A stretch of DNA of 64,000 bases from Porphyra umbilicalis (lineage: Eukaryota > Rhodophyta > Bangiophyceae > Bangiales > Bangiaceae), in the NCBI GenBank assembly GCA_002049455.2, contig KV918804.1:248001-312000 (forward strand), read 5' to 3'. Positions 1-10,132 of the stretch are shown here, piece by piece; within the stretch, counting starts at the first letter, position 1, and every line of letters starts with the position of its first letter. The notes under the pieces are model-generated. The model did not search any database and had not been told where the DNA came from. It saw only the letters and a list, made by a program, of their open reading frames with translations. The position numbers were made by a program, and so were the translations under genes.

Positions 1-808
1 GCCGCCGCGCCGCCGCGGACAGCGACGGCGGCCGCGGGGGTGACGGCGGCCGCGGCTACCGCGGCAGCGGCAGCGGCGGCGGCGGGGGCCGGCGGGGCGG
101 CCGCGGGGGGGCCGCCGCGCCCCCATCTTTTGGGTCGTACGGGTCGGCGACCGCGTCGGATAGCGGGGGCGACGAGGCGGAGGGCGACGGCGACGGCGAC
201 GACGACGGCGACGGCGACAGCGACAGCGGCCGCAGCCGCGGCCGTCGCCGCCGTGAGCCGCCCCCCTCCGCCCGCAGCCGCAGACGGAGCGGGAACGACG
301 AGGACAGCGACAGGGGCGGCCGCCGCGGCGGCGGCGGCAGCGGCAACGGCGGCGGCGACGGCGACGGCGGCGGGGAGGACGATGGCGGGCTCGTCGAGGA
401 GGACTCCCTCGAGGAGGAGGAGCTGTCAGAGGAGCAATTGTACATCCATCCGATGGCGGTCGCGGCCAACGCCGCCGCCATTGCCGACATGTACGAGGCG
501 GACGGCGGCGGCGACCGCCGCGGCAGCGGCGGGGCGGGCGCCCGCACCGCGGGCCGCCGCCGCCGCGGGCGGTCCGAGGACAGTCGGTCTCCCCCCCCGT
601 CGTCGGGCCGCGGCGACGGCGCCGCAGCCGCGTCGTCGGGCGGCCGCAAAAAGCGTCGCGGCGCCGCCGCTGCCGCTGCCGCGGACCGCGACGCCTCCCC
701 CGACGGCCGCGGCGGGCGGGGCGGGAGCCCCGGCCCCCCTCCCCCCCCACCCGCGGGCGGGGGCGGTCCTCCCGGGGCGCCGCGTCCCCCCCCGAGGGGG
801 GGATGCTC

Positions 809-846
<38 letters not shown>

Positions 847-1155
847 GCCGCCGCCACCGCCACCGCCGCCGACGGGCGGCCGCGGCCGCGGCCGCCGCGG
901 CGGCGGCGCGGCGGCCGCAGCCGCGTCGCCGCGCGGCGGCGGCGGTGGCGGCCGCGGGCGGGGGCGGGGCCGCGGCCGCGGGCGGGGGGGGGGGGGGACG
1001 CTGCCTCCGCCCGCAAAGCGTACGTGGCGGGGGGGGGGGGGGGGGCGCCGGGCGTCAAGCGCGGCTCCGCGGCTGCCGGCGGCGGCGCGGCCGATGGCGG
1101 CGCGTCGGGCGCGGCGAGTGGGGCGGGGGTGGGGGCCTCCCCCGCCACTGCCGGC

Positions 1156-1186
<31 letters not shown>

Positions 1187-2427
1187 ACTCGTCGGGCGAC
1201 GAGTACACGGCCAACCCCCTGGAGAATTACGTCGGGCAAGTCGGGGCGCTCGCCGCCCTCGGCGTCACGCCCGACGCGATCCTCAACGCCACCGTCTGGC
1301 GGCAGCGGGTGTCGCCGGAGGAGCGCGCCGCGCTCCGGTGTTACCTCCCCCCCGAGCTCGAGCGGGACGCCCAAAACCGCCTCGCCATGACCATCCTGTC
1401 GGGCGCCTCGATGCGCGCCGGCGGTGTGACGCGCGCCGACGCGTGGGCGGCGGTCGCGTCGGGGCTCACGCACCCGCGCGTGCGCCGGTGGCGCGTGCGC
1501 GTGACGCTCCTCGCGCGGCGCCACGCGCTCGCGTCCCTCGCCGAGTACCACAACCGCCTCGGGCGGCGGGTGCGCGCGTTAAAGGCGCCGCACCTGCTCG
1601 GCGCCGCCCCCGCCTCGGCGGCGGCGGTGCGGTCGGCGGCGCTCGTCATGGCAACGGCGGCGGATGGGGGCGGCGACGCGGACGCGGCGGCGGACATTAT
1701 GAGTGGCGGCGCCGACGGCGTCGTGGGCGGCCTCGTGCCGGGCGCCGGCGGCGCGGGCGGCGTGGCGGGCGGCCGCGGTACCTACTTTGGCAGCCGCGGC
1801 CTCCGCGGCGGCTTTGGCGCGGGCGAGGCGGGGCGGGGCGGCGGGGAGCCGCCGCTGGCCGTGCCCGCCATCCCCGCCGGCGGGGGGCACGCGGATTGGG
1901 ACGCGGCGCGGTGGCGCCGCGTCATGCACTTCCGCGCGCAGGAGACGCAGCGGTACCAGGTGCCGGAGCGCTCCTTCACCTTTATCAACCCGTGGGGGAA
2001 CAGCGTCGTGTCGCCGCTCAAGCGGGGGCCCGCCCTCGACGGGGGGCGCCCGCGGGAGCACGCGCTGCTGCGCAACGAGCGGCCGAGCCACGTGACCATC
2101 CTCTGCATCGTCCGCGACGCGGCGTCGCGCCTCGTGCACGGGCGCGGCACGCGCGCCGACATTTGTGACTTGCTGCGCGACTCGCAGTACCTGCGCGACG
2201 GGGCCACCTTTTCCCAACTCAACAGCGTCGTCAGCGGCGCGCTCGACCGCCTCCACTATGAGGACGACGCGCCGGTGCGGTACGACCCGGATACCAAGCA
2301 CTGGTGTTACCTCCACAATGATCGGACGGAGGATTCGTTTCCGACGCCGCCGTGGGCGCGCGAGCCGGACCGCGCGGTCGCGCGGAACCGGCGGTCGGCA
2401 GCGGCGTCACGGGCGCGCAAGCGCTGA
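1..2427 (+). CDS. NFRKB: NFRKB/INO80G-like chromatin-remodelling subunit, 5' end outside window
   Basis: The carboxy-terminal part (about nt 2070-2330) matches the winged-helix domain of NFRKB, with the stretches HVTILCIVRDAASRL, GTRADICDLLRDSQYL and VVSGALDRLHYEDD. Upstream, at nt 1195-1480, is a helical segment like the family's DEUBAD domain (NPLENYVGQVGALAALGV, WRQRVSPEERAALRCYLP). NFRKB is a nuclear subunit of INO80 chromatin-remodelling complexes and in animals binds the deubiquitinase UCH37. The amino-terminal region is acidic, Gly/Arg-rich and low in complexity. The meaningful frame is phase 3 up to about nt 790 (acidic run ending LSEEQLYIHPM), phase 2 from about 800 to 984 and phase 1 from about 998 to the stop. 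The switches fall at C8/G8 (786-803) and G14 (984-997), so single-base losses in the assembly are the simplest explanation. No start codon can be assigned because the frame is open to the window edge. Confidence 0.8.
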
Positions 2428-2965
2428 CAAGGGGGGGGCGGGGAAGGGGAGAGTCGGCTTGGCGTCATGTGCGGGGTGGCTAGTGTGTCCGTTGTGCTGC
2501 ATGCTGTTCTCAGTGTGCTCTGCTGCATTTCTCTTTTGATGCTGGTTGTTTCTCCTCCATGTACAGGGAGAGTCCTTGGTTATGTTTTTGCCCTTTGCTT
2601 TGTGTGTCGCTTCGGCGGGGCCTGTCGAGCTGCTTTCCGGCTATGGCCATTGTGCTTTTGGCAACACCATTTACAGTCGCGGGTGTCGGCCCCACCATGG
2701 GTCCGAGGCGATGCTTGAGCGATGGGGAGGGGCCACCGTGCACCGCAACTGGCCGTGCTCCGTGGGGCCATGACGCCGCCCCCGTTTGTCAGCTGGTACG
2801 GCAAGCGCTTCACGATTCGTCGGGGTGACAGGGGACTCGCCGCGGCCAGACGCACCAGCGGGAGTGCCTCAGCATGGGCACAGACGAGCACACCATGGCC
2901 GGCGGCTGCTACAGGACGAGTAGAACCGTGAGCCGTGACGCTCGGCCCGAGACACCACAGTCTGA
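2428..2965. other. 3' flank of the NFRKB-like gene, no gene seen
   Basis: Lower-GC, T-rich sequence follows the stop codon (about 2500-2600), consistent with a 3' untranslated region. Short open frames here look random in composition. The stretch ends at the inverted-repeat element that starts at 2966. Confidence 0.5.
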
Positions 2966-3905
2966 GGCCCGTTCTCAGTCGCGCTTCGTGTGACGCCACA
3001 TTCATGTGACGGCGCAGCGAAGTGAGAATGCTGCGCGCAGACACGAACGACACTTTTGAGGTGACTGTATAAATACATGTACAAGTCCGAATCAATTCGA
3101 ATGGTTCTCTTGACCTACGATCGGATTGATGCGGGTTCACCCAGGCAGTTCCAAGCGTGCGCCGTGCTTGAGGAGTGGAGGAAGCGACGCAGGAGGGAGA
3201 AGGAGGACGACGGGCTGGAACAAAGAGATATGCGACAAGGAGCGCGCGAGTGGTAGCTGATGTGAGATGGGGCGAGCGAAAAATTGTGAAGCTCCTTGCT
3301 CCGGGGACCGCTTTCTACTCCACTGGCGAGCGACCGGGTGCATCTCAGGGCTTTCAGGGTCTCGCATCTCGTTCACCGCACCACTACCGTCATAAAATGT
3401 CCGCGGCTATGAACCACCGCGACTCACACGTGCTGGAACAAGAAGGAGTGGCATCTTGAACGCTGCGGCCGGCCAGGGCGGGCGTGAAATGCGTGGGGGG
3501 GGGGGATGAGCGGAGATGACCGCCAAGAGCGGGGGTGGCCGCTACGAGCGGGCTGCTGTGACCCGTTGGTGGGCCTAGTACGGGTGGCTCGGACCAACGC
3601 ATGCTGGCGCTGCTTGCGTCTTGTCACGAAGCGTCACAGTTAAATTGGCTGGTGACTGACAGCCTTGGATTTCTTGTGCGATCCACACATAATTGCGCAG
3701 CAAGTGACAGCCGTTTCGTAATGCATTGCGAGACCGCGGCGGCCGCCACATGTGGTCACATGAAGCAACCTACGCGAAACGTTTACGTAGGTTGCTTCAT
3801 GTGGCGTACAATGTGGCGCCTTGTAGCCCTGTGTTTCGCTTCTCGACCAATAGAATCGCGGTACATCTGGCGTTCCGTCACACGAAGCGCGACTGAGAAC
3901 GGGCC
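2966..3905. mobile_element. Non-autonomous TIR element (MITE-like), TSD TGA, possibly Harbinger-derived
   Basis: The left end starts GGCCCGTTCTCAGTCGCGCT and the same 30 bases recur in inverted orientation at 3876-3905. TGA stands on both outer sides (2963-2965 and 3906-3908), a 3-bp target-site duplication. A 3-bp duplication with GGCC-type ends is typical of PIF/Harbinger elements, although their usual target is TAA or TTA. The 940-bp interior has no coding region I can recognise. It contains a near-perfect long hairpin at 3757-3803. Confidence 0.7.
3757..3803. repeat. Perfect 18-bp-stem hairpin inside the MITE
   Basis: The arm CACATGAAGCAACCTACG (3757-3774) is followed after an 11-nt loop by its exact reverse complement (3786-3803). 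The pairing continues imperfectly outward to GCCACAT at about 3745 and its complement near 3820. The symmetry could reflect a smaller fold-back element nested here or a site bound by a transposase. Confidence 0.75.
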
Positions 3906-4251
3906 TGAGATTGTGGCGCCACATCGACAAAAGCGTGTCTCATCGACACGTGGCTCAAGTGATAACTTCTCCTGAGGAATGTAGTTCCATTGGATTTCGT
4001 GTTGTCAGGACTAGAGATCTTGTTTGCACAGGGTTTGCTGATCCCGCCCATTGGTTGGTTGCCCAACATTGAGCTGCGGTCGTCCCCGACTCCGCGCGCA
4101 CGGCCCTGCAGAGCCCGCACTGCAACGCGCCCGTGTCTTACCAGACGACGACGGGCGGCGGTGGCGCGGAATACGGTGGAGCTCTCATTGTGCCGTCCAT
4201 TCTCTACCCCTGTACGACGGGTGCTTGCGCGGCGCGCGTCGGTACCCAGCC
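3906..4251. other. Intergenic region / 5' flank of the SLC35F6-like gene
   Basis: I see no coding region here. It should hold the promoter and 5' untranslated region of the transporter gene starting at 4252, but I find no convincing TATA element. Confidence 0.4.
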
Positions 4252-6040
4252 ATGACGCGCACCACCGCCATTGCGGGGCTGCTGACATTCGGCACCTTGT
4301 GCTCCTTGTTTGCCAAGCTCATCTACTACGCGGAGGGGGCAAGCCGCTATGGGGGGATTGCCAAGTTTGAAAAACCCTGGTTCCAGGTGCTGGCGGTATG
4401 TTTGGCGGTGCAGTCACTGCCCTCATTGTCTCTGCTTGGCATCGTCTGGCATCCTCTATTCTTGCTTTCTTGCTGGGCTAGAGAGTTAAGGACGTTGCGA
4501 TGTTGCCGGCGGTGCTCGAGGTTGTGTACAGGCAATTGTCTGACGTTTTCGCCCTTCCCCTCACTCCCGAGTTCTTGCCGGCGTTGGTTCCCGGTATCTC
4601 CTGTCTGGCACCGCTGTCTATTTCCAACGCCCTGCCGTTCTCGCTGGCATTTTCCTTGCTTCCATGTCCTAGATGTTTATCGGGATGTCCTTTTGCATCC
4701 TCCTCGACCTGCCCAAACGCAAGCGCAACGGTCCCGCGGTGACGGACGGCGAGACGGAGCCGCTCAAGGGCGGCGCCGTCTCTTCTGTCAATGGCAGCGG
4801 TGCCGGCTCGAGCGCCCCGGTCGACGCCCCAGAGCCGTCCGTGCCGTGGACCGAGTCGGTGTGGGTCATCAACGTGCCGACGCTCTTTGACCTGTTTGCG
4901 ACGGCGTGCGGCACGACCGGCCTGCTGTACACAACCGTCTCGGTGTACCAGATGCTGCGCGGAGCGCAGCTCATCTTTGCGGCGCTGCTCTCCATCATCT
5001 TCCTCGGGCGGCGGCTGGACAAGTTCAACTGGGTGGGTATTGGGCTCGCCATCAGCGGCATTGCGCTCGTCGGGGCGGCCAACATTATGGGCGAGAGCAG
5101 CGTCACCTCCAAGGCAGACATCAAGTTTGGCGTCATTATTATCATTGCGGGGCAAGTGCTCCAAGCGTCGCAGGTAGTCCTCGAGGAGTACCTGCTGCAA
5201 AACCTGAAGATGACGTCCATCCGGGTGGTTGCCTGGGAGGGCCTCTTTGGCGTCATGCACTGCGTGTTGTGGGTGCTGCCGCTGGCGTACTTCCTCCCCG
5301 GCCGCGACCACGGGCGGCTGGAGGAGTCGGTCGACTCGGTGTACATGTGCGCGCACTCGTGGAAGGTTGCACTCGTGCTCCTCGGTGACATGACCGCCAT
5401 GCTCGCCTACAACGTGTGCGGCATGCAGGTGACACAGTCCCTTTCGGCGGTGCACCGGGTCATCCTCGAGACGCTCCGCACGCTGTGCGTGTGGATCATT
5501 GACCTGTTCCTCTTCTACTTTGTCACCAACGGGGGCTTTGGCGAGCGGTGGACGTCCTACTCGTTGCTGCAAGCGCTCGGCTTTGTGCTGCTCGTTACGG
5601 GCACGCTCACGTACAATGCCACGCAGCTGATGGCTGAGTTCCACTCGCGCCGCCGCGTCCGCGCCGAGGCGCCGGGCGTCGTGGAAACCGCCGTCGTTGG
5701 TGCAGTGGAGGCGGTCGTCGCGTATGGGGGGGCCGCGGCGCCTGTGCCAGCCGAGGGGACGTCGGCGGGCAGCCCCGCTCTGGGGTTGGGTGTGTCGCCC
5801 TCCTCCCGGCCCATTGGGCTCCCCGGCGCCATCGAGGGCGAGGACGAGGACGAGGACGAGTGTGCCTCGGACGATGAGGACGAGACGGGCGTGCGCGCAT
5901 CGTCGTACATGAGCCACCCCTTTGGGAGTGCCGCGCACTCGCCGTACCTGGCGATGGCATCGACGCCCCGCAACAGCTCCATGTCGGCGTCGCTCCGTAT
6001 GCGGGCGGCGGCGCAAAGACACGCGCGCGACCAGGTGTGA
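4252..6040 (+). CDS. SLC35F6: SLC35F6-like drug/metabolite-superfamily transporter, two exons
   Basis: Exon 1 (4252-4395) gives 48 residues starting MTRTTAIAGLL. Exon 2 (4673-6040) gives 455 more, for about 503 residues. The core matches the SLC35F6 (C2orf18) family of multi-pass transporters: the motif YQMLRGAQLIFAALLSIIFL is followed by the paired helix GRRLDKFNWVGIGLAISGI, then VVLEEYLL, VAWEGLFG and LSAVHRVILETLRTLCVW, the typical order of the second half of this fold. Family members sit in lysosomal or other organelle membranes; the substrate cannot be read from sequence. The carboxy-terminal tail (from about nt 5640) is low in complexity with an acidic EDEDEDE run and is probably cytosolic. 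Starting at the second-exon ATG would lose the first membrane helix, so the upstream exon is included. Confidence 0.85.
4396..4672 (+). other. Spliceosomal intron of the SLC35F6-like gene
   Basis: The intron is 277 bp in phase 0. It begins GTATGT directly after codon 48 (Ala) and ends in a pyrimidine-rich stretch followed by CCTAG. Removing it joins the first membrane helix (ending KPWFQVLA) to MFIGMSFCILL, the order expected for this family. Confidence 0.8.
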
Positions 6041-6652
6041 GGAGGCGATGCCATAGCGGGGAGCTACTAGGGGTGCGACCTGTTGGCATGACTAGGTGGT
6101 GAGAAGCTGCCGGTGGCGGTGGGGTGGGGTCACCGCGCGGGCGCGGCAATAGGAACCGGCGCTGGGTGTTTGCTGTTTGCAGCACCCCACGTGCGCGAGT
6201 TTTGGTCATAGATACACGCTGTGTCTACGTCTCGTCGGTACGGGCGTGGGCGTGTGTGCTGGACTTGTTACGAAGTGAGTTTGGTCTGGTGGTCTGGTGC
6301 TGGCTTGGGTAGGCTCAGGTGCATGGCTAGCACCCCGGCAGGACTTGAGCGTGAGTCCCCCGTGTATGCATTGCGTGTGTTCCGTTTCTGGGGGTTTTCT
6401 ATGCCTGTGTATGCTTGTGGAGGAGGACTATTTCTGAGCGGCAGGCAACAGGCAGTTTGTGTTTCTCGCTAGTCGTCAGTTTTGTGCGATAAGCGCAAGA
6501 TGTGTGCGGTGAGGAACCCGCATCCACTTTTTGTGCGTACCTCTTGTTAATGAGTGTGATGTATTGTGACCACGAAACGCTAGCTATGCGTTCGTACGAG
6601 AAAAGCCGCGAATAAATAGTAAACTCCTCACAAGCACCCCGCCCGTCGGCGC
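6041..6652. other. Convergent intergenic region between transporter and protease homologue
   Basis: I see no gene. The sequence is T/G-rich and less GC-rich than the genes. AATAAA occurs near 6610, about 570 nt past the transporter stop and close to the end of the minus-strand gene, and could act as a poly(A) signal. Confidence 0.4.
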
Positions 6653-7585
6653 CTACTTCATTGCGCTACGGATCCAGTTGTAGTAGTACGGAACCGAGCT
6701 GGAGACGTTGGGGAAACCCTGCGGGCACTTCTCCGACCGCGTCGCCACCCAGAAGCTGGTGATGCCGTACAGCTCGTAGACCTTGACCCACTTGCCGTTC
6801 TTGGACACCCAGCGGGTACGGAACTGGGGACCGCCCACGTCGCGCTCGCAAAGAGCGCCGCTGCCTGTCGACTTGTAGTTCGTGCACAACTGCGCGGCCT
6901 CGTTGATGGGCAGCGCCTGGCCGTTGGCGAGCTTGAGAAACTTGAAGATTTCCTTGCACTCGGCCCACGTGTTGCGCGGCTGGTACCCGCGCTTGAGCTG
7001 CAAGCTGCCCGCCGTCCGCGCCTTCTTGTCGACCGCCCCGTACCCCGTGATGTAAAAGCCATGGGGCCTCCCAAGCGTCTGTCGCATAATCACCGGCACC
7101 GCGCCCTTGCGCACCATCACCGCCTCAGACGGCCCGCTGACCTTGAGCACCGCAATGTCATTCTGGTCGCCGTTGGAGTTAAAGTTGGGGTGCACCGTCA
7201 CGCCAATCACCTTGAGCTTGACGCCCTGGAAGAGGCGGCTGCCGCCGACGCGCACCACGTCGCCGACGCGCGTGAAGCAGCCCGCCCGCGTGAGGACGTG
7301 CTCAAAGGAGACGAGCGCGCCGCCACAATAGTAGCCAAAGCCGTCGGGGGTGTAGAGCGTCGCCATAAACTGGCTGCCGGCGTCGCGGTCAAACTCGGTG
7401 ATCTTGCGCCCGCCGACGATGCGGGTGCGGCGGCGGCCGCGCGGCACGGGCAGCGGGCGGTCGCGGCTCGAGTCGGCGATGACCGCCTCCGAAGCGTCCT
7501 GCGCCGCCGCCGCCGTGGCAGCGACCGCGACGGCAACGGCCGCGGCGGCCGCGCCCAGGACCGTCAGCATCCGCCCACGCGCCAT
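6653..7585 (-). CDS. Secreted chymotrypsin-fold protease homologue lacking catalytic His and Ser (copy 1)
   Basis: About 310 residues: a signal-peptide-like Ala/Val helix after MARGRML, a basic propeptide, IVGG at about residues 56-59, then a trypsin-like (S1 family) domain. The position of the catalytic histidine reads LTRAGC instead of the usual TAAHC, so His57 is replaced by Gly. The aspartate is kept (NDIAVLKV). The serine loop reads CERDVGGP instead of CxGDSGGP, so Ser195 is Val and the oxyanion glycine is Arg. The fold-defining cysteines and the Asp194 equivalent are kept. It therefore looks like a folded, secreted but non-catalytic homologue, a binder or inhibitor rather than an enzyme. 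I chose the Met at 7585 because both paralogues start MAR; another ATG lies three codons upstream (7594). A TATAAA element lies about 176 bp upstream. Confidence 0.85.
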   Translation of the reverse strand: MARGRMLTVLGAAAAAVAVAVAATAAAAQDASEAVIADSSRDRPLPVPRGRRRTRIVGGRKITEFDRDAGSQFMATLYTPDGFGYYCGGALVSFEHVLTRAGCFTRVGDVVRVGGSRLFQGVKLKVIGVTVHPNFNSNGDQNDIAVLKVSGPSEAVMVRKGAVPVIMRQTLGRPHGFYITGYGAVDKKARTAGSLQLKRGYQPRNTWAECKEIFKFLKLANGQALPINEAAQLCTNYKSTGSGALCERDVGGPQFRTRWVSKNGKWVKVYELYGITSFWVATRSEKCPQGFPNVSSSVPYYYNWIRSAMK

Positions 7586-7760
7586 GACGTCCAAGGGTGG
7601 TGGTGAGGGCGGGGAGGGGGAGGGGGGAGGCAGTGAGGGAGACGGGAGGAGGGGGGGTGTGCTTGTCTGGTACTTGGGCTACTGCTCCTGCTCCTGCTGC
7701 TGCTGTGGTGGTTGTGGGTGATTGGGAAGAGGCTGTCACCGGCCGGGGTAGGCATCGCCC

Positions 7761-7766
7761 TTTATA
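7761..7766 (-). promoter_or_regulatory. TATA box of protease homologue copy 1
   Basis: TATAAA on the minus strand, about 176 bp from the start codon. The two paralogues have TATAAGG at nearly the same distance, which supports a shared core promoter. Confidence 0.6.
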
Positions 7767-7785
7767 CCCCGGCAGCCGAGGGCAA

Positions 7786-8778
7786 TCTGCAAGACGCCCC
7801 GGCCGCGCGACCGCCACGCCACGCGGCGGGCGCCATGGGACCCCGCTCCGGGCCGGCGCGCACGTCTCTGTGCCGCCACCAGACGCTTGGCCCACGCGCC
7901 CACGCGCCCGGTGCGCACGGCACTCGCGCGGCGCCGATGGGAGGGTGTGACGCGCCGCGTACCGACCGCGGCTCCCCAGCGCGCCCGTGGCGGCGGCGCG
8001 GCGCGGGCGGCGGCGGCGTGGTGCACTGCTGGGCTGCTTGCTGGCCAGGCCCGTGCACGGCGTCTGCGCTTGACACCTCACGTCAGCTGGCGGCGGACGG
8101 GGGACGACGCAACAGGGCCGCATCGGGGGGGCTATTTGATCAACGGGCTGCGTGCACCCACAGGCAATGGCCAACGTGGAGAGGCGCACCCTTGATCCCG
8201 CGCGGCGGCCGCGTCTGCTCCCACGTCTGTTAGTGGAAGCCGCGCGACAGTCGGCCCTGACACTGCAGTGCGCACACTCGCGGGCGACGTTTTATTTCAA
8301 ACCGCCGCCGGGAGTGGGTCCCACGACCTTGGGTCGCGCGGCAGGTCCGCTGTCGGGGTCGTGGGGTGGGTGCACCGCCGCCTTCAGCCGGCCAAAGTTT
8401 TTAGCCCTCGCTCCTGTTCTCGTCTTCTGGGGAGCAGACAACGATGACAGAGGCCACTCCCCCAATCAAAGAGGCTGGGGGCATCGGTTCCAACAAGGAA
8501 GTGGAGCCCTGGGGGGTCTGGAGAGAATGACGCATCCACAGGGACCCATGACCATGCGCCAGTGTGGACCCCGTCCGACGCCGATGTGGTCTACGGAAGA
8601 ACATCGATCCGACAGGCCTCGAGATGGCCTGCGGCCAGATTCGGATCAATGCCGTTGTGGGCAGCCTGCCAAACTCGTCGGTAGCCGGACGCCACGTGCT
8701 GCCATCTCAGCGAGTGATGTTCACCCAGTGTCATTGGCGGTGCGCTTCAGATGTCAGCTGCGTTGCATGCCAACGGAG
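7786..8778. other. Upstream intergenic region, no gene seen
   Basis: GC-rich, then mixed sequence. Open frames on both strands lack recognisable domains and overlap one another. It contains the upstream region of the minus-strand protease homologue and ends at the 8-bp target duplication of the next element. Confidence 0.4.
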
Positions 8779-8923
8779 TAGGGTTGTGCATCACGCCCCT
8801 TTTTGGGTGGCGAGGTCACGCGCACTCAACAAGCCCGTGCAGGGCGTGACAAGCCCAAAACACGTGAAATTGCACGCCCCAGGCGTGCAATTTAGCACGC
8901 CCCGGGCGTGTTGCACAACCCTA
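8779..8923. mobile_element. 145-bp hAT-type MITE with 8-bp TSD CAACGGAG
   Basis: The ends are inverted (TAGGGTTGTGCA at the left, its complement at 8912-8923, followed inward by CACGCCC on both arms). CAACGGAG is present at 8771-8778 and again at 8924-8931. An 8-bp duplication and TAGGG ends are hallmarks of hAT elements, and the full hAT element at 42552-50445 also begins TAGGGT. The interior repeats GCACGCCC-type motifs and has no coding capacity. Confidence 0.88.
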
Positions 8924-9184
8924 CAACGGAGCACACATCGTTCACATAACTTTAGGTATTGTCAATACAGTACTGTACAATCATAATGAAACTACCACAT
9001 TCATATATCTAATTTCCTCCTCGTTGGCGTGATCCGCTGGACTCGTAACGTCGGCGGCCTCGGTCACGTCGACCCCGTCGCGTCGTCGTCCGGCCCCAAG
9101 TCGGCAGGCGACGCGGCTCCTCGCGGCGCCCACCGCCCGTGTGCGCCCCCGCCCGCCCGTTTCCAACTTGCGTAAAGCTCTTGT

Positions 9185-9212
9185 CCCCCCCCCCCCCCCC
9201 CCCCCCCCCCCC
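9185..9212. repeat. C28 homopolymer
   Basis: Twenty-eight consecutive C residues lie just upstream of the YqgF-like start codon. Similar runs occur at 13988-14010 (C23), 14361-14390 (C30), 52127-52141 (G15) and 59613-59634 (G22). Confidence 0.85.
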
Positions 9213-9231
9213 ACCCCACCCCCACCCTGCG

Positions 9232-10132
9232 ATGGCCGCCCCCACCCTCCCCCCCGCCCTCCGCGCCCTCACCGTCTCCTCCATCGCGGCGCTGCGGGCG
9301 CGCCTCCCCCCCGCGGCGCGCTCCTCGGCCTCGACGTGACGGCGACGCACGTCGGCGCCGCCCTCTCCGACGGCGCCCGCGTCGGCGCGGCGCCCTTTGG
9401 CGCGCTCGCGCGCTCGACGCCCGCCCTCGACGCGCGGACGCTGCGGCTGGCGCTCGCCGCCCCCGCGACGCACCCGGCGCTCGGGCGGCGGCGGGCGGCG
9501 GGCGGCGCGCCCGCCGCCGCCGCCGCCGCCGCCGCCGCCGACGGTGCAGACGACCCGACCGCCGCCATTGTGCCCGCCGCCCTCGTCGTGGGCGTTCCCC
9601 CCGGCGGCGGGGACGCGGCCGTCGCCGCCGACGTGGCCGCGTACGTGGGCGCGCTCGTCGGCGCGTCGCCGCCGCCCTTCCCGCGCCTCGCGGCGGTGCT
9701 TTTTTGGGCGGAAGCCGACGTGGTGCGGCGGGTGCTGCCGCGGGTGGCCGACTTTGAGGCGGCCATGGCGTTTGCGGGTGGTGGCGGCGGCGGCGGCGGC
9801 GGGGGCGGCGGCGGCGGCGGTGCCGACGGGGGTGGTGGTCGGGGGGGGGGCGGGGCGGGCGCTACACCGAACGCCGGTGGGCGGTCGGCCGGTCGGCGCA
9901 GCTGCGCCCGCGGCGGGTGCTCGGGGGGGACGCGCGGGTGGCGGCGGCCAACCGCATTTCCGCGAGTGAGCTGGTGGAGGTGGTGCTGGCGGAGCTCCGC
10001 GCGGCCGAGGCGGCAGAGGGGCGAGCCCCGCCGGCGGGGGGGGGGGGGGGGGGAGGTGAGGCCCCGCCGCCCGAGGCCGGGGGGGGGAGGGGGGGGGGCA
10101 ATGGCGCGCGCGTGGGGCGGCGGTGGGCGTGA
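9232..10132 (+). CDS. YqgF/RuvX-like RNase H-fold protein, frame broken at homopolymers
   Basis: The first recognisable motif, LLGLDVTATHVGAALSD, is the beta-strand and first acidic residue of the YqgF/RuvX family (pre-16S rRNA nuclease and Holliday-junction-resolvase-like proteins). It is followed by ALVVGVPPGG and LAAVLFWAEAD. Further on, another frame gives RYTERRWAVGRSAQ, resembling the family's YxDERL acidic motif, and AANRISASELVEVVLAEL, resembling the last helix. The protein probably starts at the ATG at 9232 (MAAPTLPPALRALTV), changes frame at C7 (9306-9312) and again near G10 (9841-9850). Both shifts fit loss of one base. Plant members are plastid or mitochondrial; location here is unknown. 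The assignment rests on motifs only. Confidence 0.6.

Noticed and set aside
40..800. Ala/Thr-rich amino end in phase 1 of the NFRKB-like gene
   Set aside because: Phase 3 over the same bases gives a natural acidic, Ser/Gly/Arg-rich chain, so phase 1 here is probably not translated.
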